The translations under genes were made by a program, and so were the position numbers. DNA of 64,000 nt from Rhododendron vialii. Lineage: Eukaryota > Streptophyta > Magnoliopsida > Ericales > Ericaceae. Positions 34,993-46,684 of this stretch are shown here, in pieces; the stretch's first letter is position 1; the number at the start of each line of letters is the position of its first letter. The stretch spans positions 7,358,001 through 7,422,000 of the forward strand of contig NC_080569.1 in assembly GCF_030253575.1 (NCBI RefSeq), read 5' to 3'. The notes under the pieces were generated by a model. That model was not told the DNA's origin, ran no database searches, and saw only the letters and a list, made by a program, of their open reading frames with translations.

Positions 34993-35784
34993 GTTGTATC
35001 TTATTCATGTTTCTCATTCTGGGAATGGGCTACTGGCTTGTTATCTTGCTTTTGGGATCTGTAAGTGGATACAGTTAATAGGAGGGGTTTTCTTTAGTCC
35101 GCAAACTTCCCTACTAGTCGGTTAAACTTAAGAGTAAGTTTCATCATGTATCGTTGTGGCATGAAACCAAAAATGTCAATAAATAACTTTTGCAACACCC
35201 CGTACTCCCATAGTAGGTCATAGTTTGATATCATGACCGTTGTTTAGCCCACAACTTCATCCTTACTTTGCTTTGGTTGGTTTTGTTCATTTAGGGACTT
35301 TTTACTCTTATTGGTTTCTTGAACACCTTATCGGTATGCATTTAGTTTGAACACTTTGAATGGGATGCTGCGTCTAACTGTAATTGTTGGAAGCATGTAG
35401 TTCATTTTTCACTTTAATTGAAATAGTTGCGTCATCAGTGTAAGACTTATGTCACTGCCCTCACTCGTCTTAGCTAGTGCTGTTCCTTCTCCTTTTTTGT
35501 CATATTACTTCGACTGTTTAGAATGGACAGGATCACGAGCACTTACTGTCAATGTTCCAGGTAGAAACGTGTGAATATTTATTCATGCTTCAAAGTGTTT
35601 TATGTTCATTTCCCGTAGTTATATTGTACTCTTCACACACTGTTGGACGTCCAGCTTCTGACTTGGAAATTCTTTGGAAGATCAAAATTTTTGGTAGTTT
35701 GTCGTTGGGAAGTGTAACTCTTTCATTGTTATTGAATGCAGGTTACCCTTCTTGTTCAGAAGATAAGAGCTTTTTGCAGAAGAC
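34993..35784 (+). promoter_or_regulatory. Presumed leader and promoter of the PHF5A-like gene
   Basis: A splice-acceptor-like tgaatgcag ends at about 35742, 43 bases before the ATG, after a T-rich stretch. This suggests an intron in the 5' leader, as in Arabidopsis PHF5A genes to my knowledge. Promoter elements were not identified with confidence. Confidence 0.4.
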
Positions 35785-36096
35785 ATGGCCAAGCACCATC
35801 CTGATTTGATTATGTGCAGGAAGCAGCCAGGTATTGCCATTGGACGATTGTGTGAGAAATGTGTGATTTGTGACTCGTATGTTCATCCGTGCACACTCAT
35901 ACGGGTTTGTGATGAATGCAACTATGGGTCCTTTCAGGGTCGTTGCGTTATCTGTGGAGGAGTGGGGATTTCTGATGCCTTCTATTGCAAAGAGTGCACA
36001 CAGCAGGCGAAAGACCGGGATGGTTGTCCAAAAATTGTCAATTTGGGGAGTGCTAAGGCAGATCTGTTTTACGAATATGGTTTCAAGAAAAGATGA
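35785..36096 (+). CDS. PHF5A: PHF5A/SF3b14b-like splicing factor with two internal deletions
   Basis: This 103-residue frame matches PHF5A (yeast Rds3), the knotted zinc-finger subunit of the SF3b complex that helps U2 snRNP recognise branch points. It starts [16 protein letters not shown] and ends YGFKKR. The family is normally 110 residues and almost invariant. Here four residues, including one zinc-binding Cys, are missing from the CEKC...CVIC segment (residues 23-32 read [10 protein letters not shown]), and three basic residues are missing before YGFKKR. There are also several substitutions at normally fixed sites, such as His for Arg in YVHPC. Both losses are in frame, so the frame stays open. 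Either it is a decaying paralogue or pseudogene, or a locus under relaxed constraint. The intronless coding region is normal for plants. Confidence 0.8.
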   Translation: MAKHHPDLIMCRKQPGIAIGRLCEKCVICDSYVHPCTLIRVCDECNYGSFQGRCVICGGVGISDAFYCKECTQQAKDRDGCPKIVNLGSAKADLFYEYGFKKR

Positions 36097-38180
36097 TAGG
36101 ATTGAACCTATTTTCTTCCTAGGTTGTTTCCATTCGTGATTGTGAACTATATAGTTGGAGATGCCCTTGCAAAATGGTGGAACCAAGTTCTAGCTCTTAG
36201 ATTTGTATTTGTGGATATTATCAGCTCTTTGTTCCCAAAATGGATAGGGATGGGAAACAAGTTGCACTTGAACCTTTTCTGAAGTAAGTCAAACACTAAC
36301 ATTATTTAACTTGCATTTGGTTTTCTATGGATTTTCTTAGTTGTTCTTTCAAGGTTTTTGTTAATTGCCAATGATATTATTGGTTTTATGCAGGTTGACT
36401 CTCAGTATATCAAGTCTCTTGGATGGTTTGATGTTGAGTGGGGATATGTATCGATTGTGATGGTTCAGTGTTTATCTTCTTTTTGTGTCCATCTGAGCTT
36501 CAATTTTTCTCTATGGAATGTTTGGAAGACATGTTAACCGCTTATAGCTTCATGAGTTCCTATACTAGAGACCTGATGGGTGTATCTTTATATCATCCTC
36601 TTCCCTTTTGATTGGCTTCCATATCAGGTATGAAGCAATTAGTCCAATTATAAAGTACCGCTCTGCCTATATTGGGATTGGGGAGTTAAGGCGAAAAATG
36701 ACTTGTCAGCTAAACAGTCCAGCAGGGACGATAGTTTACGTGTAAAATAAGAATGGGTTGCTCGATTCGGATTCATGTTACGAAAAGCTTGTTTTCTGGC
36801 TGCTTCCTTGCTTTTTGGAGAGCTTACTCTGTGCCTGCTGCTTATTGTAATTGAATATCTTCTGTGCATACTTCTTAAGTAGCAGGATTGATTTGCAACT
36901 TGAGCTGAGTAGGGTTCCACTATTAACTTGAAGGTTGGATGATGTAAATAATGTTTCTAGTTTTGTCACTTCTGTTTTCTTTAGTGGAACGGCTGCTGCT
37001 TTGCTGCTTCCATTTTTCTGTGATTGCTAATTTGTACCCCAGCTTTTGTTCTCGTTGTGGTGGTTAAAATCGTATGACAATCAAAAGAGAAGCGCAAAAA
37101 AGTTCCACATATCAGTCAGGCTATTGATGCAGCATCGATCAAATGGGACTGCTATCGATGGTTTAGAAGTTGGGATCTTAAGAAGGGGAAAAAATTCGTC
37201 GCATTGCTTCTCTTATAAGACTTTGAAATCCCTAATGGTTATCCTTCATTGCAGATAATAGTATCTGCTGATTCTAATTCCTGTTGTTCAAGTGGCAGCA
37301 AACCACCATGACACAGGCTACATCAATGGAAGATGGATTCATTCGTCTCCCTTTTACTTCAGGTCAACAATTTGGTTGTGCGCACCTAGCTACCCAGGCA
37401 AGTGTTCACATCTCAATTAGCATTTCCTTTTCATGTGGGGTAAATTTGGTATATTTCGATAAGACAATTTCTTTCGTTGGACGAATGATTCATTGTCTAT
37501 CGTCTTCTAAACAGAAGAATGATGCTCTTTCCTCGTGGACAATATTGCAAGGGAGGAGGGGTGAAAAAAAAGAGACTTCATTGCTCTCTCGTTGGTGAAA
37601 GTAGAAAAGATTGCTCTCTCCTTGGTGAAAGTAGAAAAGAGAGAATGAACACCAGGAGGGGAACTGACGAGGATATGAGGGTCGTTGTGCAAAAAAATGT
37701 CGTGGCTCTAAAAGAAGCCATTGTGGCATTAACGCCACCCGTTTGCAAAATCTAGTCATTGTGAAATTGCGATCCCAAACAAATTTTACCGGCGAAAGAT
37801 TTTCTCCATTGTACGCTAATTGAAATTTCTAACATTTACTTGTTATTGATTTCTCTTTTTTCGGGTTAGACACGTACTGTATGAAAAACCAAGGAAAAGA
37901 AAGTCTTGAGGTATTTAGCCCCCTCAAAGTCGAAATGTAATTGTTCAACAGCAAAATGAGGTGCAAATAGTGCAATAGTAGTAGTACATAAAGCTAAAAC
38001 CCAATTCCGCTGAACTTGCCATTCTTCGCCAAATTGTTCGAGCTTCTAATTGCTTCCTTATAAATAGCTTGGAACCTAATTACTCGAATCTGCAGGAGGA
38101 GAGAGACCTGCAAGTGAATATGATTGGAACTTTGTGTACCAAAAAAGAAAGAATATGATTGTAAAACAATCATTCTACAA
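36097..38180 (+). other. 3' flank of the PHF5A-like gene; no gene resolved
   Basis: The first few hundred bases are probably 3' untranslated. Splice-like sites (gtaagtc near 36284, tgcag near 36393) join short frames, and a T-rich, fairly unbiased composition continues to about 37.4 kb, which hints at transcribed or relic exonic DNA. No protein family is recognisable. A 32-bp repeat containing gctctctc.ttggtgaaagta occurs twice at about 37581-37642. Confidence 0.35.
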
Positions 38181-38185
38181 TCACA

Positions 38186-38313
38186 CCCATTTACACACTC
38201 AATCACATACTCACACTCACAACAAGGATGGAGCCTGCACACACTACACACCCAGTGTGTGTGGGCCTCACCCTTGTTGTAAGTATGGGTGTATGAATGG
38301 ATGTGTAAATGGA
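38186..38313. mobile_element. Small inverted-repeat MITE
   Basis: The left arm ccatttacacactcaatcac...cacaacaagg is mirrored by ccttgttgtaagtatg...gtgtaaatgg around a cacacccagtgtgtg centre, giving about 125 bp of near-palindrome. Confidence 0.7.
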
Positions 38314-38737
38314 CGTGGTGTTAGAATTTTCCGATTGCAAAAAATGAGAGTAGTTTTAAGGATCTCAGTTTGGGGCCAAGGCCATCTCTAAGGGCCCAAA
38401 CCCAAAGCACATGATCCCCAGGGCTGCGGTCTTAAACACGTTGCAGTGATAGCCCCCAATGCAACAAGTACCTTTTCTCCAATAAATCCTCCACAGGTGG
38501 CACGATTGTCCTTCATTGCACCACAGATCCAGGAATTAGATACAGATCGAGGGGCACTACTTAAAGTTAGTTTGAAATTTTATTTCACTATCGAACGCTA
38601 AGAGATAATATCTAACTCAAATATTCACCACTAAGCATATAAATTTGTACTATTACTTATATCAACAAGCCTAAAAAAAAATAAAAATAGGTTACCTTAG
38701 ATACTAATGGCCCTTTGATTTCGAAACTATCTATTCT

Positions 38738-40036
38738 TAGGGCCCGTTTGGATGAGGAAAAAAAATTAGAGGTATTAGTTAATAAGGGAGGATAAGATAG
38801 TAGGGGGTATTAGTTAATAAAGGATAGCCCACATTGATGTGATGTTTATGGAGGGGGGATTAAATAGTATGTTGTTTGAATGAGGTATTAAAGAAGGGGG
38901 ATTAAATAATACTTGGTTTGAATGGAGGACTAATAAGGGGCATAAAGAAAGGTGGATGATATAAAAAGCTGTCAAATGATCCTTTTGTCCTTGTGCAGTC
39001 CCTAAATTAATTATGGATTACGTTTTATATGTAATTGCAAATTTAATTATTCTTTCCCATTTGCAAATATAAACTGACTAAAGAGAAAAAAAATTAAGTG
39101 TTCCAAATTTCAATTCATTTGAACTGGTGGAAAGATTTTAATTTTCTGATCATTTTATCCTAAATGGTCATAATTAAATTTTGACTCTAGGCCTCTCGTT
39201 GATTAGCTTTAAGAAAGTCATAGAATCAAATATCTCTTAGGGCTAATCAACAAGAGCCATATAATCAAAATTAAATTATGACCATTTAGGATAAAATGAT
39301 CAGAAAACTAAAATCTTTCCACCAGTTCAAACGGATTGAAATTTGGAATACTTAATTTTTCAATCTCTTTAGACAGTTTATATATTAAAAAATATGGTTA
39401 AAAAATTAAGTGTTTCAAATTTCAATCCGTTTGAACCAGTGGAAAGATTTAGTTTTTTGATCATTTTATCCTAAATGGTCATAATTAAATTTTGACTCTA
39501 GAGCTTTCGTTAATTAACCCTAAGAAAGTCATAGAATCAAATATCTCTTAGGGCTAATCAACAAGAGCTGAAGAGTCAAAATAAAAATATGACCATTTAG
39601 AATAAAATGATCAAAAATTAAAAATCTTTCCACCGGTTCAAACAGATTGAAATTTAGAACACTTAATTTTTCAACATTTTTAGACAGTTTATATACTAAA
39701 TAAAGAGTCTTAGGATAAGTTTGAATGAAAAATATGATTTTAGGTAAAATGAAGAGTAGAAGTTGGTTGAATGGTGGATGGGGAAATGGGATAACAAGGG
39801 GTATTTTCATCCACAAATCACCCCTCCAAATCCGGATTATTTTTTGGCACCTCAAGAGGAGCCCAAATTTAATACCGGACAATCCCTAAACCTGGCCAAA
39901 ATGACGAGGGGGTCAAAGATAAGAGGGGAACCAATTTCGAATGCCAAAAGGGAGGAAAGGGCTGGGCCCTTCTCCATTTACCCCCTCTTATTCCCCCCCC
40001 CCCCCCCCCCGTTTCACTCCATCCAAACAAGGCCTT
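38738..40036. mobile_element. hAT-like element carrying two palindromic units
   Basis: The ends agggcccgtttggatg and catccaaacaaggcct are inverted and of a type common in plant hAT-derived elements. About 1.3 kb lies between, without coding potential, including the two-unit palindrome at 39090-39690 and a C run at 39993-40010. No target duplication was identified. Confidence 0.55.
39090..39690. repeat. Two tandem palindromic units of about 280 bp
   Basis: Each unit reads ttaagtgtt.caaatttcaat to a central aagaaagtcatagaatcaaa loop and back through the inverted sequence. The units begin near 39094 and 39404 and are joined by tttatatattaaa linkers. They share sequence with the three-unit palindrome at 46830-47710. 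Confidence 0.8.
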
Positions 40037-40387
40037 AGGATTGAAACTCGGGTAGCTATATCTAAGACGTGAGCCTCTATCTATAATAGCCGCAAAATAA
40101 AAAAAGGAAGGGTCTGTTCGTCCTGCCTTAAGCCTAAACATAGTGATTTTAATTACCTATTGATAGTTGGCAGCCACCCAGTACAATAAGGGGGAAAACG
40201 TCCGACTAGTTAGATTTTAGGGATGTAGTAGAGTTGTAGAGATAACCAGAAGAGTTGTAGAGATAACCAAAAGTCCAGGGGGTCATGACACATGTCCACC
40301 CTAGATTGCACCACCCACATTGATTTTCATACTAGATCTGCCGTGCAGACCACGTTTGTATTCGTAGTATTCTCACACGTTAATGTT

Positions 40388-40503
40388 TCCTATGATTCTC
40401 ACGAGTCCACTGCACCTACATGCGGATCACCTTTGTATTTGTTTTCTTATCAGAAAGTAAAGTGGTCCACGTATATGTGCAGTGGACTCGTGAAAATCAT
40501 AGG
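40388..40503. mobile_element. Inverted-repeat MITE fragment
   Basis: cctatgattctcacgagtcc, ctgcac and gtccac-type words on the left are mirrored by ggactcgtgaaaatcatagg on the right, an almost complete 116-bp foldback. Additional ttctcacacgtt...gtttcc words flank both sides in direct orientation. Confidence 0.65.
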
Positions 40504-40609
40504 CTTCTTAATATTTTCACACGTTTATGTTCCCGATGATTCTCATAAGTCCAGGTATGTGACCCGCCTTTAGTCCTTTTTCTCCAAGAATTCTCATGCC
40601 CATTGTAAT

Positions 40610-41023
40610 CATGGGCAGAGTTATGTTGGGGTCGAGGGGTCACGGCCCTCCGATCTTGATCTTTCGAGCGTTCGAGTTTTAAAATTTTTATTTTGTATAT
40701 TTCTGATTTTGAATATTATTCGTGTATAGATACTTATAATCTTAATATATTTGATTTGATTTGATAAAAAAATCGGTTCTTTTACATTTTTATTTTTCAA
40801 TTTCTTTCACAAATAAAAAATAAGCACGTGGCAATTGAAGCAGCCTAAAGAAATTTTTTTTTTTTTTTGTATACTTTAACTTTATTAGGCTAGAATCATT
40901 TTAACGTACAAATGTAATGTTTTGGAAAACAAAAATCTTATGATATAATAAGTATACTTTTCGATAAAAAATATATGTCTATTAAGTCGGCCCTCCGGGA
41001 TCCTAATCCTGACTCCGCCACTA
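40610..41023. mobile_element. Non-autonomous hAT element, 414 bp
   Basis: The imperfect inverted ends catgggcagagttatg and ctgactccgccacta are flanked by the 8-bp direct repeat attgtaat (40602-40609 and 41024-41031). The interior is AT-rich and non-coding. Confidence 0.78.
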
Positions 41024-41031
41024 ATTGTAAT

Positions 41032-41760
41032 CCATGCTAAACATATGAGAATTAGGACTTCTTTTGATAGGAACAACTTGAGTTCCTTGTAACTAACACA
41101 CAAAACCGCCACATGCAATCGGTACTCATCACTGCTCCACCGCCACCGGCCTATAGCTCTGTTGCTTTCATGTTTGCATTCAGGACAGTACGTCTTAGTT
41201 AGGACTTACGAGGCTCCTGTCTCCATCTGCTGCTTGATTCAAAAATCCATAAATATATAATAATAAAAAGAAAAGAAAAGGAACAATAATGGAGTCACAA
41301 ATGGGTAATTTAATACCTTTTTTTTTCCAATATTACCCAGTCCAATACTCATCATCCACGGAATAGGTACATCAATGAACCGCATTCGAATCGAGTCCAA
41401 TTGATGGGCAGGCCGAGTCTGGTCCATTGACAAGCCGATCGCTGACTGCTACATGAGCGGAGGGCCTTAATCCCCTGTGCCAGGATCCTCCACTCCTCCA
41501 ATGGTTGAAGGAATGGGGTAGTGTATTTTCTTTTATTTAGTTTCCTTTTGTATTTTTTGTTCGAGTAAAACCCCTTGTCGTTTTATTTAAATATTTTTAA
41601 AATGTTAAATTTCGTTTTTATCATGCACATGTGCCATTGGGCTCCACTTTAAGGGTTGATTCATTGATCCCATTGCTTTCGGATTGTAGGCAGGGGCGAC
41701 TCTAATGTATAGGTAGTGGTGTCAACTGAACACCCTCAACCGAAATTTTTCGAAAATTAC
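41032..41760. other. Intergenic DNA without recognised genes
   Basis: Short AT-rich frames only; no element borders could be supported. Confidence 0.35.
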
Positions 41761-41764
41761 CAAG

Positions 41765-42130
41765 GCTGCATTTCTTTTTGCACTTAACTTAAAATAAGTT
41801 GATTTGTCATTAATTAAATTTTTTTCGCATTTGTTAGTTTTGCGTTAAATTTTTGTAAATTATTGATTCATCTCAACAAGAGGAATCGGAAAAGTAAAAA
41901 AAAATTTACTTTTACTCAAGTATTTTGCGAAAAAGTGAAAAAAATTGAATTACTTTGAGAAATAAGTGGTTATTTCTTAAAATATTTGGGTAAAAGTATA
42001 ATTTTTTTATTTTTTTCGATTCTTCTCGTCGAGACGAATCAATAATTCACAAAAGTTTTGCGCATAATTAACAAATACGAAAAAAAATTCAAATAATGAC
42101 AAACCAACTCATTTTAAGTTAAGTTTAAAA
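41765..42130. mobile_element. Palindromic-core foldback element
   Basis: cacttaacttaaaataagtt at the left is mirrored by caactcattttaagttaag at the right, with inner inverted pairs ttttttcgcatttgttag / caaatacgaaaaaaa and two cgtctcgacgaga-type cores (near 41870 and 42025). Fragments of the same family occur near 1080-1290, 18230-18400, 20930-21070 and 21300-21380. Confidence 0.65.
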
Positions 42131-42211
42131 GAATGAAGCGCGCGCGTGTGTGTATATATATATTATTTTATTTTTCCCACCTACCAGTGAATGACACCAC
42201 TACAAAAAAAA

Positions 42212-42599
42212 ACAGAAAGTCTACCCTTACCGACCCAAATTCACAATCGGAATCCCGACGTCCCTCCGGGCACATTCCAGCCACTGGAACGCCGATCCGA
42301 GCTATTCAAAAATTCTATAAAAAAAAACCGAGTGGGTTTTGAGCGGGAATAAACGGCATCCGACGTGTGTAGATAGCCGATCCAAACAATCCATTTTTGT
42401 GTTTGGATCGGCCAAAAATGGAGTGCTTGGATCGGCTACCTACACACTTTTGATGTTGTTTATTCTCGCGTAAGCCCACTCGTTTTTTTTTTTAGAATTT
42501 TTGGACGGCTCGGATCAGCCGTCCGGTGGCCAGAGTGTGCCCGGCGGGGCGTCGGAATTCCGATTGGGATTACTCCCATCGGGAACTGTAGCTTCACTG
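42212..42599. mobile_element. Foldback MULE-type MITE, relative of the 101-515 element
   Basis: Inverted arms of about 190 bp share with 101-515 the words gacggctcggatc, ccgtccggtggcc, a long A run and a gcgggaat.aac..catccgacgtgtgtag block. caaaaaaaa flanks both sides (42203-42211 and 42600-42608) as a probable 9-bp target duplication, although its low complexity weakens that point. Confidence 0.75.
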
Positions 42600-42699
42600 C
42601 AAAAAAAAGTTGTTCAACCCATAAATATACATTTGTATCTCCACGCGCGTTATAAAGAATACAAAGCTGTGGATTATTATGCGGCTTCTCCTACATTCA

Positions 42700-42905
42700 G
42701 TTTTCCTTATGACTGTAAACGAGCTGAGTCGAGTTTTGTCGTTTGAGCTCGGCTCATTTACTAAACATGCCAAGAACTTGAGCTGAAGCTCGGCTCGAGC
42801 CTTAACGAGCCGAGCTAAGTTATTTGGAGTATTAAACAAGCCAAGCTCTACTCGGCTCGTTTAGTAAACTAGTCAAAAACTCGAGCTCGACTCGTTTAAG
42901 GGTGA
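42700..42905. repeat. GAGCTCG-rich dispersed repeat fragment
   Basis: Dense gagctcggctc / cgagccgagct / ggctcgtttagtaaac words in both orientations match the sequence type seen at 16.5-16.9 kb and 63.2-63.5 kb. Confidence 0.55.
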
Positions 42906-43126
42906 TGCTTTCGAAGAAACTCTTCGGCAGAATCGTGGACGCTCAAATTTTTTTCGGGTTTCATCATCTACGAGCAAATACTTATAAGGAGCACTCAGAA
43001 CCAAATATTTGGTAAACCATTTTCTATCTTTACGTTTTGTGAGTTGAAAAAATACTCTGAATACGTTGTTGCAATTAAATTGACAAAATTCTTTTTTGTT
43101 TTAGTTGATTAATTAGTTCTACTACT

Positions 43127-43303
43127 ATGGACAGATTTCTGAAGAGAAAATCAATTGTAGTGCAACATTCAATTCCTACTCCAGAAACTTGTGGTGATAG
43201 TGAAACAGAAATGTCGTCTAAGCGTAGTCGGGTTGATGTAAACAATCTTCCCTCGGATCCCGGGCTACGAGAAAAAAATCATCCTATTAAACAACGCCAC
43301 TAA
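43127..43303 (+). pseudogene. N-terminal fragment of a TTF-type (ZMYM1-like) hAT transposase
   Basis: A 58-codon frame starts MDRFLKRKS and runs through a variable acidic stretch into NNLPSDPGLRE. Plant TTF-type zinc-finger hAT transposase proteins typically begin with such an M-x-R-F-[FL]-K-R-K motif followed by an LPSDPG.R motif. The frame is cut off soon afterwards by a stop, and neither the TTF zinc finger nor the catalytic domain follows. It is the only transposase-coding trace I find among the many hAT relics in this window. Confidence 0.7.
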
Positions 43304-44940
43304 TCCAAATTGTTGGAGTCGCTACTGCTTGTAAGAAAGCACCAATGACATGTCTCTCCTAAAAGCTGTCCAACATGAAATTCATGTGTACTCTTTTGAT
43401 CAAAAACAAAGTCAAGGAGTACATATTAACCACGTTGGACAATTTTTAACGAGAACAGTTTTGTTCACACTCACCTTAACGCAAAAATATTTTTTTTTCT
43501 CACTTTGAGTGACCCATTTTGCATTACCCTCTAATGATTGAAATCACTTATTTATTTATTTATTTATTTTTCACTTTAATTGACACCCTATTCGAATTAC
43601 ACTCTAATGATTAAAATTGCTAGATTAATTTATTAGAAGTTTTCAAAAAATTTAAGTAAAAAGATAAGGTTTGTAGACCAATCACTTGTTACTTCTGATT
43701 GAATTCAAAACTTTTGCAAGGTCGATCTCCTAACATAATAATTTGAATGAAGTGAACAATTATTGATCATCAAATTAGGACCTAGAATTAATCCACCCAC
43801 CCACGTACGGATGAAAGCTGTGTTACTGTGTAGAAAAAGTAAATTAAAACAAGAGTACTGTTTGAGTTTGAAGTTTGAACGAACCCACTATATAGTCACC
43901 GAATTGAAATACAACGGATCATAATTTTCTATCTTCTTGTTGCCCCCAAAAGAGAAAGAGTCAATTTTAAGGTACTCCACTAATAGAGAACCGATGGCTT
44001 ATCTCTTGACAAGAAATAGTCGATTTTGTACGTAAGTAGAGCTGCCAGTTTTAACCCAAAAACAAAAAAACAAAATTCAAAAAAACAAAAAAAGGGGCTA
44101 GGCTATAGCAAATTTGTGTATTGGATGGATCCCCTCGATTTGATGTACCGTTTGTCAAGTTTTTTTTTAATAAATTTATCACCGATAAAAAAAAGGAGTT
44201 GAACCGAATGTTTAGGTGTCTTCTTCACTAATTAGGCGGGCCGTCCATAAAGCGTGTCATGTGGAGAGTAACAAATGTGCTGAACTTCTTGCAAAAGAAG
44301 CAAAATCACATAAATTGTTTTCATTTTCTTGTTTATCTTTCAGTTTTATATTCTATTAAAGTCCAAATGTTGGAGGACATTAGGGGTATGTACACCTTTG
44401 TATGTACTCGTGGCAAAGACATGCACTCTGTCCTCTTTGAACAAATTAAATGAGTGACTCCGACCAGCAATATTAACGCGGAATATGTACACCTTTGTAT
44501 GTACTCGTAGCAAAGACATGTACTATGTACTCGTAGCAGCATGTGCTTAACTTCGATAGTTCCAATAATAAACTAATTATCTAAAAAACTAAAAAGATAA
44601 CAATAAAAAGTAATTTAAACATAATAAAAAAACTAAAAAACATACGATGTTGGAGATCATCCATATCAATATTTCGACCTTTATCATTAAGGCTCGTAAA
44701 AATCATGGATATGGATGGTCTTGGGGCACCCCGACAGCCTTCTTCTCCATGCATTTATGGCAAAAAGGGTATTACGTGGTAGTGCCCCAACTCGACTGAA
44801 GAGTTGCTCCTTCAGATGGGTTGCACACATAATTTGCCCATTTAAATGCGGTACCTCTGGTTTTCTGTTAGTGTCAGTGGACTGGACACATCATGACAAG
44901 AAATTAATTTCGAGTTGTCGAAATGTTGGTAGTTTTGACA
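43304..44940. other. Intergenic DNA with a short direct repeat
   Basis: No gene is recognised. A 36-37 bp sequence, atgtacacctttgtatgtac followed by tcgt.gcaaagacatg, occurs at 44388-44423 and 44485-44521. Confidence 0.4.
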
Positions 44941-45033
44941 TTAAATTGAAATAATTGTAGTACAGGATTTGATTTGTTACAGAGGTAAAAACTTGGGGGC
45001 TTACTTCTAAAGTTTTCCTTGAATTTAGGATTT

Positions 45034-45208
45034 GGGTCCGGATCCTCTTCAATCTAGTGGTTTAGACTAGACGAGATAATTCTGTATCCACCGTTTATGG
45101 GTATAATTAATGGTTTGAATTTATTCAAAAAAAAATTCATAAAAGAGTTTTACAATAAATCTCAAGATTCTCAACTATTCATTGCAGAAATGGAGAGGAT
45201 CCATTGCC
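45034..45208. mobile_element. 175-bp MULE-type MITE with 9-bp target duplication
   Basis: Flanked by ttaggattt at 45025-45033 and 45209-45217. The inner ends contain ggatcctctt / gagaggatcc inverted motifs. The homologous site in copy B (about 48105-48122, gaatttagcaattagatttc) lacks the insertion, independently confirming it. Confidence 0.85.
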
Positions 45209-45899
45209 TTAGGATTTAGGTTTCAGGCCACTGTAAAATTTACTATCTTGGTCACCTAATTTTCATCCATTTTGAAAATTCTTATTATTTTTTCATAATT
45301 GTTTCGTACTTTTGCGTATAATTTTTTTGATTTTTTTGCAAGTTAAAGAACTAATTGAGATCTTTAAATTAGTACAAATAGATTATGCACAAAATATACT
45401 GTTTCAGTTGAAAAATAACACAAATGTTTTCAATGGTCTAAAATTATGAGAGAGAAAAAAGTACTAAAACTGTAAGTGGCCAAATACCAAGTGAATTGGA
45501 AATTAAGTCAAGTCAAAATTTTACTATGAAACGACTTTCCATGATGAACAAAAATAATCGGAGGGGGAATAATTAATACTATTACATTCTCTTCGTCTCA
45601 AATTACTCATCTAATATTCTTTTTGTTTTACCCAAAAAAATACTTGTGATCTTTTAAAAATTAAAAGAAAGACCGGGTAAATCTCTATAAACCAACCCTC
45701 AAAGATTCAAGTGAGGCCCGCTAGTTGATGGTGTGGGTTTATAGTTCCCAAGATTAGTAGATGTGTGCATAAGTTAACCCAGACACTTGATTTTTTTTTT
45801 AAAAAAAAAAACACTAACAACCCTCACAAATAATTTAGTAGTAATACGGAGTACATAACAATGAGTAATGTTGAAAATTTAAATCCTACATTATTTTTG

Positions 45900-46054
45900 T
45901 TGGGGAATGATAATGTCACTCCTTTTTTGTCTTGCAGTGTATGAATTTACACAATAATTCATGCATTTTGTGAAATATTTATTGCATTGAAGGGTAAATT
46001 AATAAATTCACCTAACTAAAAGACAAAATGAGAGTGGCATTACCATTCCCCTTT
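45900..46054. mobile_element. 155-bp MULE-type MITE
   Basis: The ends ggggaatgataatgtcactc and gagtggcattaccattcccc are inverted. ttatttttg repeats at 45891-45899 and 46055-46063. Copy B lacks it near 48700-48720. Confidence 0.83.
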
Positions 46055-46080
46055 TTATTTTTGTATGGAAACATACATTA

Positions 46081-46470
46081 AGGCTCCGTTTGTTTCGATA
46101 TAAAATGTTTTTCATGTAACATGTTTTTTCAGAAAATAAACTTTCAACTTTTATTTTCTGGTGTTTAGTTGGCACTTGAAAAATATTTTTAAAAATCGAC
46201 AAAATAATGTAGAGAGAGGAGGGGCTTAAACGGTGAAGAGATCTGAGAATATTGGAATTAAACGTGGGTTAGGACTGACGATTAATGAAACTGAACAGTG
46301 AGAATTGCAGTAAAAGACAGCGATTTCATTTCAGAAAATAACTTACGGAAGACTTAAGGGTAAATCATTTTTCATCAAATTAAAGAATCCTTACTTTTTA
46401 CATAATCAAACACCAAAAAATAAATAAAATAATTTATTAAAAAATATTTTACGTCCAAACAAACAACCTC
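46081..46470. mobile_element. Probable hAT-like element
   Basis: The ends aggctccgtttgttt and aaacaaacaacctc form diverged inverted repeats. Copy B runs straight from gagatacatt into aattgcatg at the corresponding place, which supports an insertion here. The target duplication was not resolved. Confidence 0.6.
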
Positions 46471-46684
46471 TAATTAAATATTCCCTTACGAAGTTGAGTT
46501 TTTTGGTGGGGAACAACCACTGCGAGAAAGAAACATTAATGAGTAGTGCGCATTAAATATGTTATGCAGTACTAGTAGTAATTAATGTAAAAGATTTCGT
46601 ACGATTTTTTCCTAATCTGAAGAGATTTCCGTCATTAAATGCTGAATCCTGTCACCCACATAGAGCCAACCTTCCCTGCAGCAG

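Noticed and set aside
38134-38391. His/Thr-rich frames around 38.2 kb
   Set aside because: They translate the cacaca-rich arms of a small MITE.
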